Positions 27,237 to 36,471 of a DNA stretch of 64,000 bases are shown here, piece by piece; positions within the stretch are counted from its first letter, which is position 1, and every line of letters begins with the position of its first letter. Position numbers and translations under genes: made by a program. Below the pieces are notes generated by a model. The model saw nothing but the letters and a program-made list of their open reading frames with translations, searched no databases and had not been told where the DNA came from. Source of the DNA: Photobacterium angustum (GTDB lineage: Bacteria; Pseudomonadota; Gammaproteobacteria; Enterobacterales; Vibrionaceae); assembly GCF_003026365.1 (NCBI RefSeq), contig NZ_PYOM01000001.1, positions 186,001 to 250,000 of the forward strand, read 5' to 3'.

Positions 27237-28286
27237 GTGAGTGATTTATTAACCCAAGATGAAATTGATGCGCTACTTCATGGTGTCGATGAGCCAGAAG
27301 ATGAACTTCATGATAACGATGTAGCAAATGATGTTGCTACCTTTGATTTTTCATCACAAGACCGCATTGTTCGTGGTCGGATGCCAACACTTGAGCTTAT
27401 CAATGAGCGTTTTGCGCGCCATATGCGTATCAGCCTGTTTAATATGCTAAGTAAAACGGCGGAAGTGTCGATCAACGGCGTACAGATGATTAAATTTGGT
27501 GAGTACCAAAATACACTGTATGTACCAACAAGCTTAAATATGGTGCGCTTTCGCCCATTAAAAGGCACCGCGCTTATTACAATGGAAGCGCGCCTCGTCT
27601 TTATTCTGGTAGAAAACTTTTTTGGTGGCGATGGTCGCTTTCACGCCAAAATTGAAGGTCGTGAATTTACCCCAACTGAACGTCGCATTGTACAAATGCT
27701 GCTTAAGCTAGTGTTTGAAGATTACCGTGAAGCATGGTCTCCGGTGATGGGGGTTGAGTTTGAATATTTAGATTCAGAAGTAAACCCGACCATGGCTAAT
27801 ATTGTGAGCCCAACAGAAGTGATAGTTGTGAGCTCATTTCATATTGAAGTTGATGGTGGCGGCGGTGATTTTCATGTCGTCATGCCATATTCGATGGTTG
27901 AACCAATCCGTGAGTTACTCGATGCGGGTGTACAAAGTGACAAGATGGACACTGACGTGCGTTGGAGTAAAGCATTGCGTGATGAAATCATGGATGTGCC
28001 AGTTAATCTTCGCGCCAAATTACTGGATGTGGATTTATCGTTACGTGATTTGATGGAGCTTCAAGTTGGCGATGTGATACCTATTGATATGCCTGAGCAA
28101 GCGACAATTTTTGTTGAAGATTTACCGACTTACCACGCCAAAATGGGGCGCTCTGGTGACAATGTAGCATTGAAAATTAGTGAGAAACTCCAACGTCCCG
28201 ATATGGTTAAAACTGATTTGGCGTTTCTCGACCGTGATGAGCTAGGCACGGCATTACTTAATATTAATAGCGATAGTAACGAATAA
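27237..28286 (+). CDS. fliM: Flagellar motor switch protein FliM
   Basis: FliM is the switch-complex protein that binds CheY-P. The N-terminus MSDLLTQDEIDALLHGV is the CheY-binding peptide, followed by a CheC-like middle domain (LELINERFARHMRISLFNML) and a C-terminal SpoA-like domain. The 349-residue length is normal. The start is GTG at 27237, which gives the conserved N-terminus. It is eight bases after fliL. Confidence 0.97.
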   Translation: MSDLLTQDEIDALLHGVDEPEDELHDNDVANDVATFDFSSQDRIVRGRMPTLELINERFARHMRISLFNMLSKTAEVSINGVQMIKFGEYQNTLYVPTSLNMVRFRPLKGTALITMEARLVFILVENFFGGDGRFHAKIEGREFTPTERRIVQMLLKLVFEDYREAWSPVMGVEFEYLDSEVNPTMANIVSPTEVIVVSSFHIEVDGGGGDFHVVMPYSMVEPIRELLDAGVQSDKMDTDVRWSKALRDEIMDVPVNLRAKLLDVDLSLRDLMELQVGDVIPIDMPEQATIFVEDLPTYHAKMGRSGDNVALKISEKLQRPDMVKTDLAFLDRDELGTALLNINSDSNE

Positions 28287-28301
28287 AAAAGGACGATGAC
28301 A

Positions 28302-28691
28302 ATGTCAAATAATAATGATCAACAAATGGCAGATGATTGGGCTGCAGCATTAGCAGAGCAAGCGGATGATGTGCAACCAGCACCACTAGAAGAGTTGACT
28401 GATGAAACGGTAGCGATCACCGATGATGAACGTCGTAAGCTTGATACTATTATGGATATTCCGGTTACCATTTCGATGGAAGTCGGACGTACGCAAATCA
28501 GTATTCGTAACCTACTGCAATTAAACCAAGGTTCAGTGGTTGAGCTTGATCGTATTGCGGGTGAATCATTAGATGTGATGGTTAATGGAACCCTTATCGC
28601 ACATGGTGAAGTGGTTGTGGTCAATGACAAATTTGGTATTCGTTTGACTGATGTGATCAGCCAAACTGAGCGTATTAAAAAGTTACGTTAA
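28302..28691 (+). CDS. fliN: Flagellar motor switch protein FliN
   Basis: FliN forms the lower part of the C ring and docks FliH. The 129-residue product has an acidic N-terminal extension and a SpoA domain with IPVTISMEVGRTQISIRNLL and VNDKFGIRLTDVISQTERIK. ATG 28302 is chosen because AAAGGA is eight bases before it; ATG 28296 is too close to that site. Confidence 0.96.
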   Translation: MSNNNDQQMADDWAAALAEQADDVQPAPLEELTDETVAITDDERRKLDTIMDIPVTISMEVGRTQISIRNLLQLNQGSVVELDRIAGESLDVMVNGTLIAHGEVVVVNDKFGIRLTDVISQTERIKKLR

Positions 28692-28699
28692 GGCTGGTC

Positions 28700-29152
28700 A
28701 TGAAAAGGATTGTAGGCCAGATAGTTACAGCATTATCGCTATTATTTTTCACGTTATCCTGTTTTGCACAAACAGCCGTTGTTGAGAAAACGATTGAAAA
28801 ATCGCCGCCGCCATTAAGACAAGCACCTGACTTAAATATCGCGACCACTCTAGCTTCTTTACTGCTTGTAATTGCGATTATTGTTTTCTTAGCTTGGTTA
28901 TTAAAACGAATGCGAGTGGCTGGGATCAGTGGTAATGACTCGGGTTTAAAAGTCATTACACAGCTGGCTGTCGGGCAACGAGAAAGAGTCGTGCTATTGC
29001 AAGTAGGTGAAGAGCAGATGTTGGTGGGTATTACTCAACATAATATTTCTTTACTAAGTAAATTGGATAAGCCTTTAAACATGGACGAATCGCCAAGCAG
29101 AGATTTTGCTTCTCAGCTTAGCAAGCTAATGAAAAATAATGTTAAAAAATAA
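28700..29152 (+). CDS. fliO: Flagellar export apparatus protein FliO
   Basis: FliO helps assemble the FliP ring of the export gate. The 150-residue product has an N-terminal signal-like hydrophobic segment (about 6-22), a second membrane helix (about 47-70; [20 protein letters not shown]) and a cytoplasmic FliO domain with [20 protein letters not shown] and [16 protein letters not shown]. Its 3' end overlaps fliP by 14 bases. Confidence 0.93.
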   Translation: MKRIVGQIVTALSLLFFTLSCFAQTAVVEKTIEKSPPPLRQAPDLNIATTLASLLLVIAIIVFLAWLLKRMRVAGISGNDSGLKVITQLAVGQRERVVLLQVGEEQMLVGITQHNISLLSKLDKPLNMDESPSRDFASQLSKLMKNNVKK

Positions 29153-29987
29153 ATTCACCCTTGTCACTTGGATGGCTTTTCTTGCTATCTCTGTGTTGTT
29201 ATCGTCAATCAATATAGCGCATGCGGTTGAAGCGAATGTGGCTAATAGTACGACGGCGACAGCAATGAGTGCAGAAACGACATCCGGTCATTTACAAGCA
29301 GCCCGTAATGGTGGGGGAATACCTGCATTATCGGTGACAGTAAACCCTGATGGTAGTGAAGATTATTCCGTCACCCTGCAAATTTTAGCGTTAATGACCG
29401 CGTTAGGCTTTTTGCCTGCGATGGTTATTTTAATGACCTCTTTCACCCGTATCGTGGTGGTAATGTCTATTCTGCGTCAAGCCATGGGTTTACAGCAAAC
29501 ACCTTCTAACCAAGTGATCATCGGCATAGCGCTGTTCTTAACGTTTTTTGTGATGTCTCCGGTGATTGATAAGATCAATACTGATGCTGTTCAGCCTTAT
29601 ATTAATGAGCAAATAACGGCGAAAGAAGCGTTGGCAAAAGCTGAAGATCCGATGCGCCAATTTATGCTTAAACAAACCCGTGTAAAAGATTTAGAAACCT
29701 TTGTGAATATGTCTGGCTCAACAGCTGATGATCCGCAGACGGTACCGTTAACGGTATTGATCCCTGCGTTTATTACTTCAGAGCTTAAAACGGCGTTTCA
29801 AATCGGCTTTATGCTGTTTTTACCATTTTTAATTATTGATTTGGTTGTTGCATCTATCTTAATGGCGATGGGTATGATGATGCTTTCACCTATGATTGTA
29901 TCGTTACCGTTTAAGTTAATGTTGTTTGTTTTAGTTGATGGATGGAACCTGATCTTATCCACACTGGCAGGTAGTTTTGGCACCTAA
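29139..29987 (+). CDS. fliP: Flagellar export gate protein FliP
   Basis: FliP is the main ring subunit of the FliPQR gate. The 282-residue product begins with a cleavable signal peptide, usual for FliP, and shows [37 protein letters not shown] and the C-terminal hydrophobic pair with [20 protein letters not shown]. It starts within the end of fliO. Confidence 0.97.
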   Translation: MLKNKFTLVTWMAFLAISVLLSSINIAHAVEANVANSTTATAMSAETTSGHLQAARNGGGIPALSVTVNPDGSEDYSVTLQILALMTALGFLPAMVILMTSFTRIVVVMSILRQAMGLQQTPSNQVIIGIALFLTFFVMSPVIDKINTDAVQPYINEQITAKEALAKAEDPMRQFMLKQTRVKDLETFVNMSGSTADDPQTVPLTVLIPAFITSELKTAFQIGFMLFLPFLIIDLVVASILMAMGMMMLSPMIVSLPFKLMLFVLVDGWNLILSTLAGSFGT

Positions 29988-30020
29988 TGTGAATAAACAT
30001 CGGATAAAAAGGATGCTTTT

Positions 30021-30290
30021 ATGACGCCAGAAGCTTTTGTTGAGATATTTCAAGAAGCGTTATACATGGTACTTATCATGGTATGCGCAATTGTTATTCC
30101 AGGACTGTTAATTGGTTTAGTTGTGGCGGTATTTCAAGCGGCAACCTCAATCAATGAACAAACATTGAGTTTCTTACCCCGTTTAGTGGTGACGTTACTC
30201 GCGCTGATGTTTTTTGGTCACATGATGACACAAATGCTGATGGATTATTTCTATCGCATTATTGATCAAATCCCACAGTTGCTTTATTAG
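30021..30290 (+). CDS. fliQ: Flagellar export gate protein FliQ
   Basis: FliQ wraps the FliPR complex in the export gate. The 89-residue product has two membrane helices (about 15-40 and 50-75) and the typical GLLIGLVVAVFQAATSINEQ and LSFLPRLVVTLLALM sequences. It lies between fliP and fliR. Confidence 0.97.
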   Translation: MTPEAFVEIFQEALYMVLIMVCAIVIPGLLIGLVVAVFQAATSINEQTLSFLPRLVVTLLALMFFGHMMTQMLMDYFYRIIDQIPQLLY

Positions 30291-30310
30291 CAAACGAGCA
30301 GCCGTCGATT

Positions 30311-31093
30311 ATGCATTACACCGCAAATCTTTTACTTGATTGGATAGCGAATTATTTTTGGCCTTTTACACGTATCTCATCAATGATGATGGCGATGACG
30401 TTTTTTGGGGCACGCTTTGTATCACCTAAAATTCGCTTATATTTAGCCTTAGCGATTACATTTGCGGTCTTGCCTGTTTTACCTAAAGTCCCACAAGATA
30501 TTGAGTTACTTTCTTTAGCTGGATTTATTGTTACTACTCAGCAATTAATCATTGGTGTAGCAATGGGATTAGTAACACAGTTTATTACTCAAATATTTGT
30601 CTTACTTGGTCAAATATTAGGTATGCAATCGAGCTTAGGCTTTGCTTCAATGGTTGATCCTGCGAATGGTCAAAATACGCCCGTATTGGGACAGTTTTAT
30701 ATGTTTTTGGCCATTTTATTGTTCTTAGCAACAGATGGGCATTTAGAGATGTTAAATGCTGTTGTTTTGAGCTTTAAAACCTTGCCGATAGGTGAGGCTA
30801 TGCTGCAGCCAAAAGATTATTATCAGCTTGCAGGTTGGTTTGGACATATGTTCAAAGCAGGCGTGAATATGGCGTTAGCGGGGGTGATTGCTCTGCTAAC
30901 GGTGAACTTGTCTTTCGGCGTAATGACTCGAGCAGCACCACAGCTAAATATTTTCTCGTTAGGCTTCTCATTTGCGTTATTACTCGGTCTTGCTATTAGC
31001 TGGTTTATTGTACTCGGCATTGTGCCGCAATATGAAGCGATATGGCAAGTTGGCTTAGATCAAGTGTGTAGTTTGATCCGAATTGATTGTTAA
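30311..31093 (+). CDS. fliR: Flagellar export gate protein FliR
   Basis: FliR completes the FliPQR gate. The 260-residue, strongly hydrophobic product has about six membrane segments and the conserved LGQILGMQSSLGFASMVDPA and TRAAPQLNIFSLGFSFALL motifs. It starts 20 bp after fliQ and precedes flhB. Confidence 0.96.
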   Translation: MHYTANLLLDWIANYFWPFTRISSMMMAMTFFGARFVSPKIRLYLALAITFAVLPVLPKVPQDIELLSLAGFIVTTQQLIIGVAMGLVTQFITQIFVLLGQILGMQSSLGFASMVDPANGQNTPVLGQFYMFLAILLFLATDGHLEMLNAVVLSFKTLPIGEAMLQPKDYYQLAGWFGHMFKAGVNMALAGVIALLTVNLSFGVMTRAAPQLNIFSLGFSFALLLGLAISWFIVLGIVPQYEAIWQVGLDQVCSLIRIDC

Positions 31094-31116
31094 GTTAAGG
31101 CTAGGAGTAAATCAGT

Positions 31117-32247
31117 ATGTCTGATTCTGATGGTCAAGAACGTACCGAAGACGCCACGCCCAGACGGCTTGAGCAGGCGCGAGAGAAAGGTCAAGTTCCG
31201 CGCTCAAGAGAATTAGCGTCAGTTGCGGTATTAGTGTCTGGTGCTGTTGGGTTAATGTGGTTTGGAGAAGGGTTAAGTAAAGCACTGAGTCATATCATGA
31301 CGGCAATGTTTAGCCTAACGCGCGATGATATATTCGATCTTGATCGTTTATTCGTCATTATTTTAGATGCGATTGTTTATATTCTAGCGCCTTTATTTTT
31401 AGTCCTCATTTTTTTGTTTGTTGCCGCTTTTATTGGGGCTGCTGGTGTAGGTGGCGTTCGCTTTTCCACTCAAGCCGCAATGCCGAAATTATCAAAAATG
31501 AATCCGCTCAGTGGAATAAAGCGGATGTTTGGTATGCAAAGTTGGGTTGAATTAATTAAGTCTATTTTGAAAGTTGGGCTGGTGGGGAGTATTGCTTGCT
31601 ACTTAATATTTTCGAGTTTAGAAGATTTTTTCCAACTCAGTAATGAGGTTTTTCCTGCCAATTACTTTCATGCTATCGATATATTACTAAACTTTGTTCT
31701 TTTAATTTGTTGCTCACTGCTTATTGTTGTTGCCATTGATGTGCCATTTCAAATTTGGAATTTTAATCAGCAATTAAAAATGACCAAACAAGAAATTAAA
31801 GATGAATACAAAGATTCGGAAGGTAAGCCTGAAGTAAAAGGGCGTATTAGAATGCTACAACGTGAAATGGCTCAGCGACGTATGATGGCAGATGTACCGC
31901 AGGCTGACGTGGTAATTACCAACCCTGAGCACTTCTCTGTCGCACTTCGCTACGATCCTAAGTTGGACTCTGCGCCCGTTGTTATTGCAAAAGGAGGCGA
32001 TCATTTAGCGCTTAAGATCAGGGAGATAGCCAATAAACATAATATTGATATTGTTCCAGCGGCGCCATTAGCTCGTGCTATTTATTATACGACTGAATTA
32101 GAACAGCAAATTCCAGATGGTTTATTTGTTGCCGTTGCTCAAATATTAGCCTATGTATTTCAGTTAAAAGAATATCGCAAAGGTAAAGGCAAAAAACCAA
32201 CACTATCTAAAGCTGCAATGGATATACCTGAAGAATTACGCCATTAA
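31117..32247 (+). CDS. flhB: Flagellar export switch protein FlhB
   Basis: FlhB is the export-gate protein whose cytoplasmic domain autocleaves to change substrate specificity after hook completion. The N-terminus has ERTEDATPRRLEQAREKGQV, followed by four membrane segments and the cytoplasmic domain. The cleavage motif at residues 269-272 reads NPEH rather than the textbook NPTH; Asn and Pro, needed for cleavage, are kept. Length is 376 residues. It is the last gene before a 363-bp gap. Confidence 0.97.
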   Translation: MSDSDGQERTEDATPRRLEQAREKGQVPRSRELASVAVLVSGAVGLMWFGEGLSKALSHIMTAMFSLTRDDIFDLDRLFVIILDAIVYILAPLFLVLIFLFVAAFIGAAGVGGVRFSTQAAMPKLSKMNPLSGIKRMFGMQSWVELIKSILKVGLVGSIACYLIFSSLEDFFQLSNEVFPANYFHAIDILLNFVLLICCSLLIVVAIDVPFQIWNFNQQLKMTKQEIKDEYKDSEGKPEVKGRIRMLQREMAQRRMMADVPQADVVITNPEHFSVALRYDPKLDSAPVVIAKGGDHLALKIREIANKHNIDIVPAAPLARAIYYTTELEQQIPDGLFVAVAQILAYVFQLKEYRKGKGKKPTLSKAAMDIPEELRH

Positions 32248-32449
32248 TTTTTAGGTGAATTATTATTGGAATGATAATTAAGTATATTATGGCTAAAACT
32301 GTGTTGTATGTATATTAATCGTTAATTCCTTAATGGAATTAATTGTATTAAGGCTCGTTATTTAATTAAATGTTTATATTAGACAGGAAGTCACAAATAT
32401 AGCGTTTGCTTTTATCTTTCTGTTATAAATTTGGTAGTCTTTTGGTACT
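32248..32449 (+). other. Non-coding stretch after flhB
   Basis: No gene is seen here. The only structure noticed is the perfect inverted repeat TTAATTCC (32322-32329) / GGAATTAA (32335-32342), which has no T tract and could be a weak or Rho-assisted end of the fliK-flhB transcript. Confidence 0.4.
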
Positions 32450-32463
32450 GTCAAAAAAATGAC
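32450..32463. promoter_or_regulatory. FlrA/FleQ-like operator upstream of flhA
   Basis: Perfect GTCA-N6-TGAC palindrome with an A6 centre, the same form as the one upstream of flrB. Its centre is only about 18 bp above the -24 element and about 42 bp above the predicted transcription start. Confidence 0.5.
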
Positions 32464-32471
32464 TTATATGT

Positions 32472-32488
32472 AAGGCATGATAATTGCT
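32472..32488 (+). promoter_or_regulatory. Sigma-54 type promoter for flhA operon
   Basis: AGG ending at 32475, ten bases, GCT (32486-32488). Its core GGCATG-N4-TTGCTTT-type sequence closely matches the flrB promoter. The predicted start near 32499 leaves a leader of about 112 bases. Confidence 0.6.
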
Positions 32489-32610
32489 TTACCTTATTTT
32501 ATGCATTCATGGTTCATCGTCTTTATTAAATAACGGACTATTTAATTATCTTCTTTTGTTTATAAAACGAACATTGATACCAATAATAAAAGAATAGATC
32601 ACTAGACAGA

Positions 32611-34707
32611 ATGAAGCTTTCAATTCCCTTTGCAGATAGATTGCCGTTAGCCAGTATCAAGTCTATGCCATCAATAGGTGCGCCTATAATGGTATTGGCA
32701 ACGTTAGCGATGATCATTTTACCAATGCCACCGTTGCTATTGGATATGACGTTTACCTTTAATATCGCTCTTTCATTGGTGGTGCTGTTGGTAACGGTGT
32801 ATACCCGTCGTCCGCTTGATTTTGCTGCTTTTCCTACCGTATTACTTATTGCCACGCTATTACGTTTAGCACTAAACGTTGCTTCTACACGTGTGGTTTT
32901 ATTGCACGGCCATGAAGGTCCTGATGCCGCTGGACAAGTTATTGATGCATTTGGTTCGGTTGTTATTGGTGGCAACTATGCCGTGGGTTTAGTGGTCTTC
33001 CTTATTTTGATGATCATTAACTTTATGGTTGTAACCAAAGGTGCGGGTCGTATTTCAGAAGTTAGTGCTCGCTTTACCCTTGATGCCTTACCGGGTAAGC
33101 AAATGGCAATTGATGCCGACTTAAATGCTGGACTTATCGATCAAGAGCAAGCACGTACTCGTCGTTTTGAAGTGACAAAAGAAGCCGACTTCTATGGCTC
33201 TATGGATGGTGCCTCTAAGTTTGTTAAAGGTGATGCCATTGCTGGTATCTTGATCCTCTTTATCAATATCATTGGTGGTTTAATCATTGGTATGGGTCAG
33301 CATGGTCTGACATTTGGTCAAGCCCTAGAAATTTATAGCTTATTGACCATTGGTGATGGTCTTGTTGCTCAAATCCCATCGTTACTCTTATCCATCGGCG
33401 CAGCAATGATGGTAACTCGTCAAAATACTGACGAGGACATGGGGCAGCAAATGTATTTTCAGATGTTTAACAATCCTCAAGCGTTGACCATCACCGGTGT
33501 GATTTTATTTGTTATGGGTATTGTTCCTGGTATGCCTCATATTCCTTTCTTATTGCTTGCCGCCATTATTGGTGGTGCCGCTTATTGGCGAATAAAGAAA
33601 GAGAAAGCAGAAGCACTTGTAGAAAAACAAGCGCCGCCGACAGAGTTAGCGCCGACTCAACCACTAAAAGAACTATCATGGGATGATGTTCAGCCTGTTG
33701 ATACTATTGGTTTAGAAGTGGGTTACCGTTTAATTTCAATGGTCGATAAAGATCAAGGCGGTGAGTTGTTAGAACGCGTGAAAGGTGTTCGTAAAAAGTT
33801 ATCGCAAGACTTTGGTTTCCTCATCCCGCCGGTTCATATTCGCGACAACTTAGAGCTCCCACCTAACAGTTACCGCATTAGTTTAATGGGCGTTGCTTGT
33901 GGTGAAGCAAATATTCACCCAAAAATGGATTTGGCGATTAACCCTGGTCAAGTCTTCGGCTCTATTGATGGTGAAATGACAACCGATCCTGCGTTTGGTC
34001 TTGAAGCTGTATGGGTACAAGACTCACAACGTGAACATGCGCAAGCATTAGGTTATACCGTTGTTGATTCAGCAACAGTATTGGCTACCCATTTAAGCCA
34101 ATTACTGACAAATCATGCATCACAGTTACTGGGTCATGAAGAGGTACAAAACCTATTAGAAATGTTAGGTCAAACGACACCTAAATTGGTTGATGGTTTT
34201 GTTCCTGATCAATTACCTCTTGGGGTTGTGGTGAAAGTGATGCAGAACTTATTAAATGAAGGTATTCCACTACGTGATATTCGAACCATTGTCCAAACTT
34301 TGTCGGAGTATTCAAGTAAGAGTCAAGATCCTGACATATTAACAGCTGCTGTTCGTATTGGTCTGAAACGATTAATTTGCCAAGAAATCAATGGAATAGA
34401 AGTTGAGCTACCAGTGATTACCTTAGTCCCTGAATTGGAACAAATATTGCATCAAACCATGCAATCTGCTGGTGGCGAATCTTCAGGTATTGAGCCTGGA
34501 TTAGCGGAACGCTTACAACGTTCATTAACAGAAGCGACTCAGCAACAAGAATTGAAAGGTGAGCCTGCGGTATTGTTGACCTCAGGTGTGTTGCGTTCAA
34601 CATTAGCTAAATTTGTTAAAAATACGATCCCAAGTTTACGGGTATTGTCATATCAGGAAGTGCCTGATGAAAAACAAATTCGAATTGTGAACGCGGTAGG
34701 TAATTAA
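32611..34707 (+). CDS. flhA: Flagellar export gate protein FlhA
   Basis: FlhA is the large nonameric export-gate protein and the docking platform for chaperone-substrate complexes. In 698 residues there are about eight N-terminal membrane segments, the FHIPEP-family signature region (DFAAFPTVLLIATLLRLALN and GDAIAGILILFINIIGG) and a soluble C-terminal domain. It heads a long operon through flhFG, fliA and the chemotaxis genes. The ribosome-binding site is weak, so the ATG is chosen from the family start MK-PFADR. Confidence 0.97.
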   Translation: MKLSIPFADRLPLASIKSMPSIGAPIMVLATLAMIILPMPPLLLDMTFTFNIALSLVVLLVTVYTRRPLDFAAFPTVLLIATLLRLALNVASTRVVLLHGHEGPDAAGQVIDAFGSVVIGGNYAVGLVVFLILMIINFMVVTKGAGRISEVSARFTLDALPGKQMAIDADLNAGLIDQEQARTRRFEVTKEADFYGSMDGASKFVKGDAIAGILILFINIIGGLIIGMGQHGLTFGQALEIYSLLTIGDGLVAQIPSLLLSIGAAMMVTRQNTDEDMGQQMYFQMFNNPQALTITGVILFVMGIVPGMPHIPFLLLAAIIGGAAYWRIKKEKAEALVEKQAPPTELAPTQPLKELSWDDVQPVDTIGLEVGYRLISMVDKDQGGELLERVKGVRKKLSQDFGFLIPPVHIRDNLELPPNSYRISLMGVACGEANIHPKMDLAINPGQVFGSIDGEMTTDPAFGLEAVWVQDSQREHAQALGYTVVDSATVLATHLSQLLTNHASQLLGHEEVQNLLEMLGQTTPKLVDGFVPDQLPLGVVVKVMQNLLNEGIPLRDIRTIVQTLSEYSSKSQDPDILTAAVRIGLKRLICQEINGIEVELPVITLVPELEQILHQTMQSAGGESSGIEPGLAERLQRSLTEATQQQELKGEPAVLLTSGVLRSTLAKFVKNTIPSLRVLSYQEVPDEKQIRIVNAVGN

Positions 34708-34758
34708 TGTTAGTGGTTGTAGATGCGGCCTAAGCCCTTTCTGAGATAGGACGATATT

Positions 34759-36471
34759 TTGAAAATTAAACGATTTTTTGCCAAGGATATGAGAACGGCA
34801 CTTAGCGAAGTCAAAGAAGAGCTTGGGCCAGATGCCGTCATTATGTCGAATAAGAAAGTTTCAGGTGGTGTTGAGATTGTGGCAGCGGTGGATGTTGATA
34901 CAAGGCCTCCAGCAGCGCAAAGCACTCAGCATCGTTCTCGTGACGAAGTTTCTCAAGGGTTAAGTCAAGCAAGACGTAAACTTGCTGATGACAAGGTACA
35001 GTTGAACCAATCAACGGCGCAGAAATTTGCTAGCGTTTTACAAAACTATGCCTCAACCCAAGAGCAGAATGAGCAACCTAATGAGGTTGATTCTCTTAGT
35101 GCATTACTTGATCGCCAATCTAAATTGCGCGAGCAAGGGGATATCCACAGCTTATATTCAGAAGCGAATGCATTTCGACATGAGCATAAGCCAGCATACA
35201 GCCCGCAAAATGAACGATCATCGCAACAAAAGGCAGGTGGCTACTCTCGTTATTCTGATCAACAGTATGCAGATGCTCCTTCATCACGTGATAATCGTTC
35301 ACCATCAACGTCACCATTATTTCAGCGTAGTCAGCCTGAAGCGAATAAGCATGATTTAGATATCGGCGATTACCGTCGCCCATCATCAAAGCAATATGAA
35401 CGCGATTTATCAGTTGGTCGCGGGTTATTTGATAGCCCTCAGCATGATCATGGTATGAATGGACGTGAACAGTCACCGCAAAAGCCACGATTAGATCCTT
35501 CTCGTTACGAGCCCAAAGCACAACCGAGTAAAGATGAACTGGATCAAGTGCGATCTGAAATGCTCTCGATACGTCGCTTATTAGAACATCAGCTATCAGG
35601 CTTAATGTGGCAGGAAGTTGAACGCCGCGAACCCATGCGCGCCATGATGATTAAGCGTCTTGAAAAAATGGGACTATCAGAGCAATTAGCCGATCAATTA
35701 GCGTGCTATATCCCTGAAGATATTCAACCTAATGAAGCATGGCCAGCATTACTTGATTTGTTATCAGATCAAATTATTACTACAGATGATTGTATTTTAG
35801 ATACTGGCGGTGTGGTGGCTTTATTAGGCCCAACAGGAGTAGGTAAAACTACGACAATTGCCAAGTTGGCTGCACGTGCGGCAATGGAGTTTGGTCCAGA
35901 TCAAATTGCTCTAGTGACGACAGATACATATCGTATTGGTGCTCATGAGCAATTAGCGACTTATGGTCGAATTATGGGCTGTCCGGTAAGAGTTGCTAAA
36001 GATGCTGAAGAGCTTGCCGATATCTTACATCAGTTGCGACATCGTCGATTGGTATTGCTTGATACCGCAGGGATGGGGCAGCGTGATATTCGGTTATCTG
36101 AACAGCTAGACACATTGATGAAAAACAGCGGAGCACATATTCGTAGCTACTTAGTGATGCCAGCGACATCACAGCGTCGAGTGTTGCAGGAAACGATTGA
36201 ACATTTTCGTCGTATTCCGCTTTCTGGTTGCGTATTAACAAAGCTTGATGAGTCATTAAGTTTAGGAGAGATCATCTGCGTGGCGATTCAAAATGCATTA
36301 CCAATCGCTTATTTAGCAGATGGTCAGCGTGTACCAGAAGATATCAAAATAGCATCGGGGAACTACCTAGTGTCACGTGCTAATGAATTATTGGAGATAG
36401 AGATAAGCCAGCAATCACATTTCTGGTCTAGTGATAGTTCAGATAATAAGGCGGCAGATTATTATGATTGA
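34759..36471 (+). CDS. flhF: Polar flagellar placement GTPase FlhF
   Basis: FlhF is an SRP-type GTPase that directs flagellum assembly to the cell pole. The 570-residue product has the MKIKRFFAKDMRTAL start, a long Gln/Ser-rich B region (about 60-270), then N and G domains with Walker A GPTGVGKTTTIAKLAAR (near 357), TTDTYRIGAHEQLATYG, LLDTAGMGQRD and LTKLDESLSLG. The start codon is TTG, with AGG eight bases upstream. It overlaps flhG. It is longer than usual, owing to the B region. Confidence 0.96.
   Translation: MKIKRFFAKDMRTALSEVKEELGPDAVIMSNKKVSGGVEIVAAVDVDTRPPAAQSTQHRSRDEVSQGLSQARRKLADDKVQLNQSTAQKFASVLQNYASTQEQNEQPNEVDSLSALLDRQSKLREQGDIHSLYSEANAFRHEHKPAYSPQNERSSQQKAGGYSRYSDQQYADAPSSRDNRSPSTSPLFQRSQPEANKHDLDIGDYRRPSSKQYERDLSVGRGLFDSPQHDHGMNGREQSPQKPRLDPSRYEPKAQPSKDELDQVRSEMLSIRRLLEHQLSGLMWQEVERREPMRAMMIKRLEKMGLSEQLADQLACYIPEDIQPNEAWPALLDLLSDQIITTDDCILDTGGVVALLGPTGVGKTTTIAKLAARAAMEFGPDQIALVTTDTYRIGAHEQLATYGRIMGCPVRVAKDAEELADILHQLRHRRLVLLDTAGMGQRDIRLSEQLDTLMKNSGAHIRSYLVMPATSQRRVLQETIEHFRRIPLSGCVLTKLDESLSLGEIICVAIQNALPIAYLADGQRVPEDIKIASGNYLVSRANELLEIEISQQSHFWSSDSSDNKAADYYD

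Noticed and set aside
32538-32975. 145-codon minus-strand frame over the flhA start
   Set aside because: Mostly antisense to the conserved flhA N-terminus; the part outside holds the flhA leader. No homology recognised.
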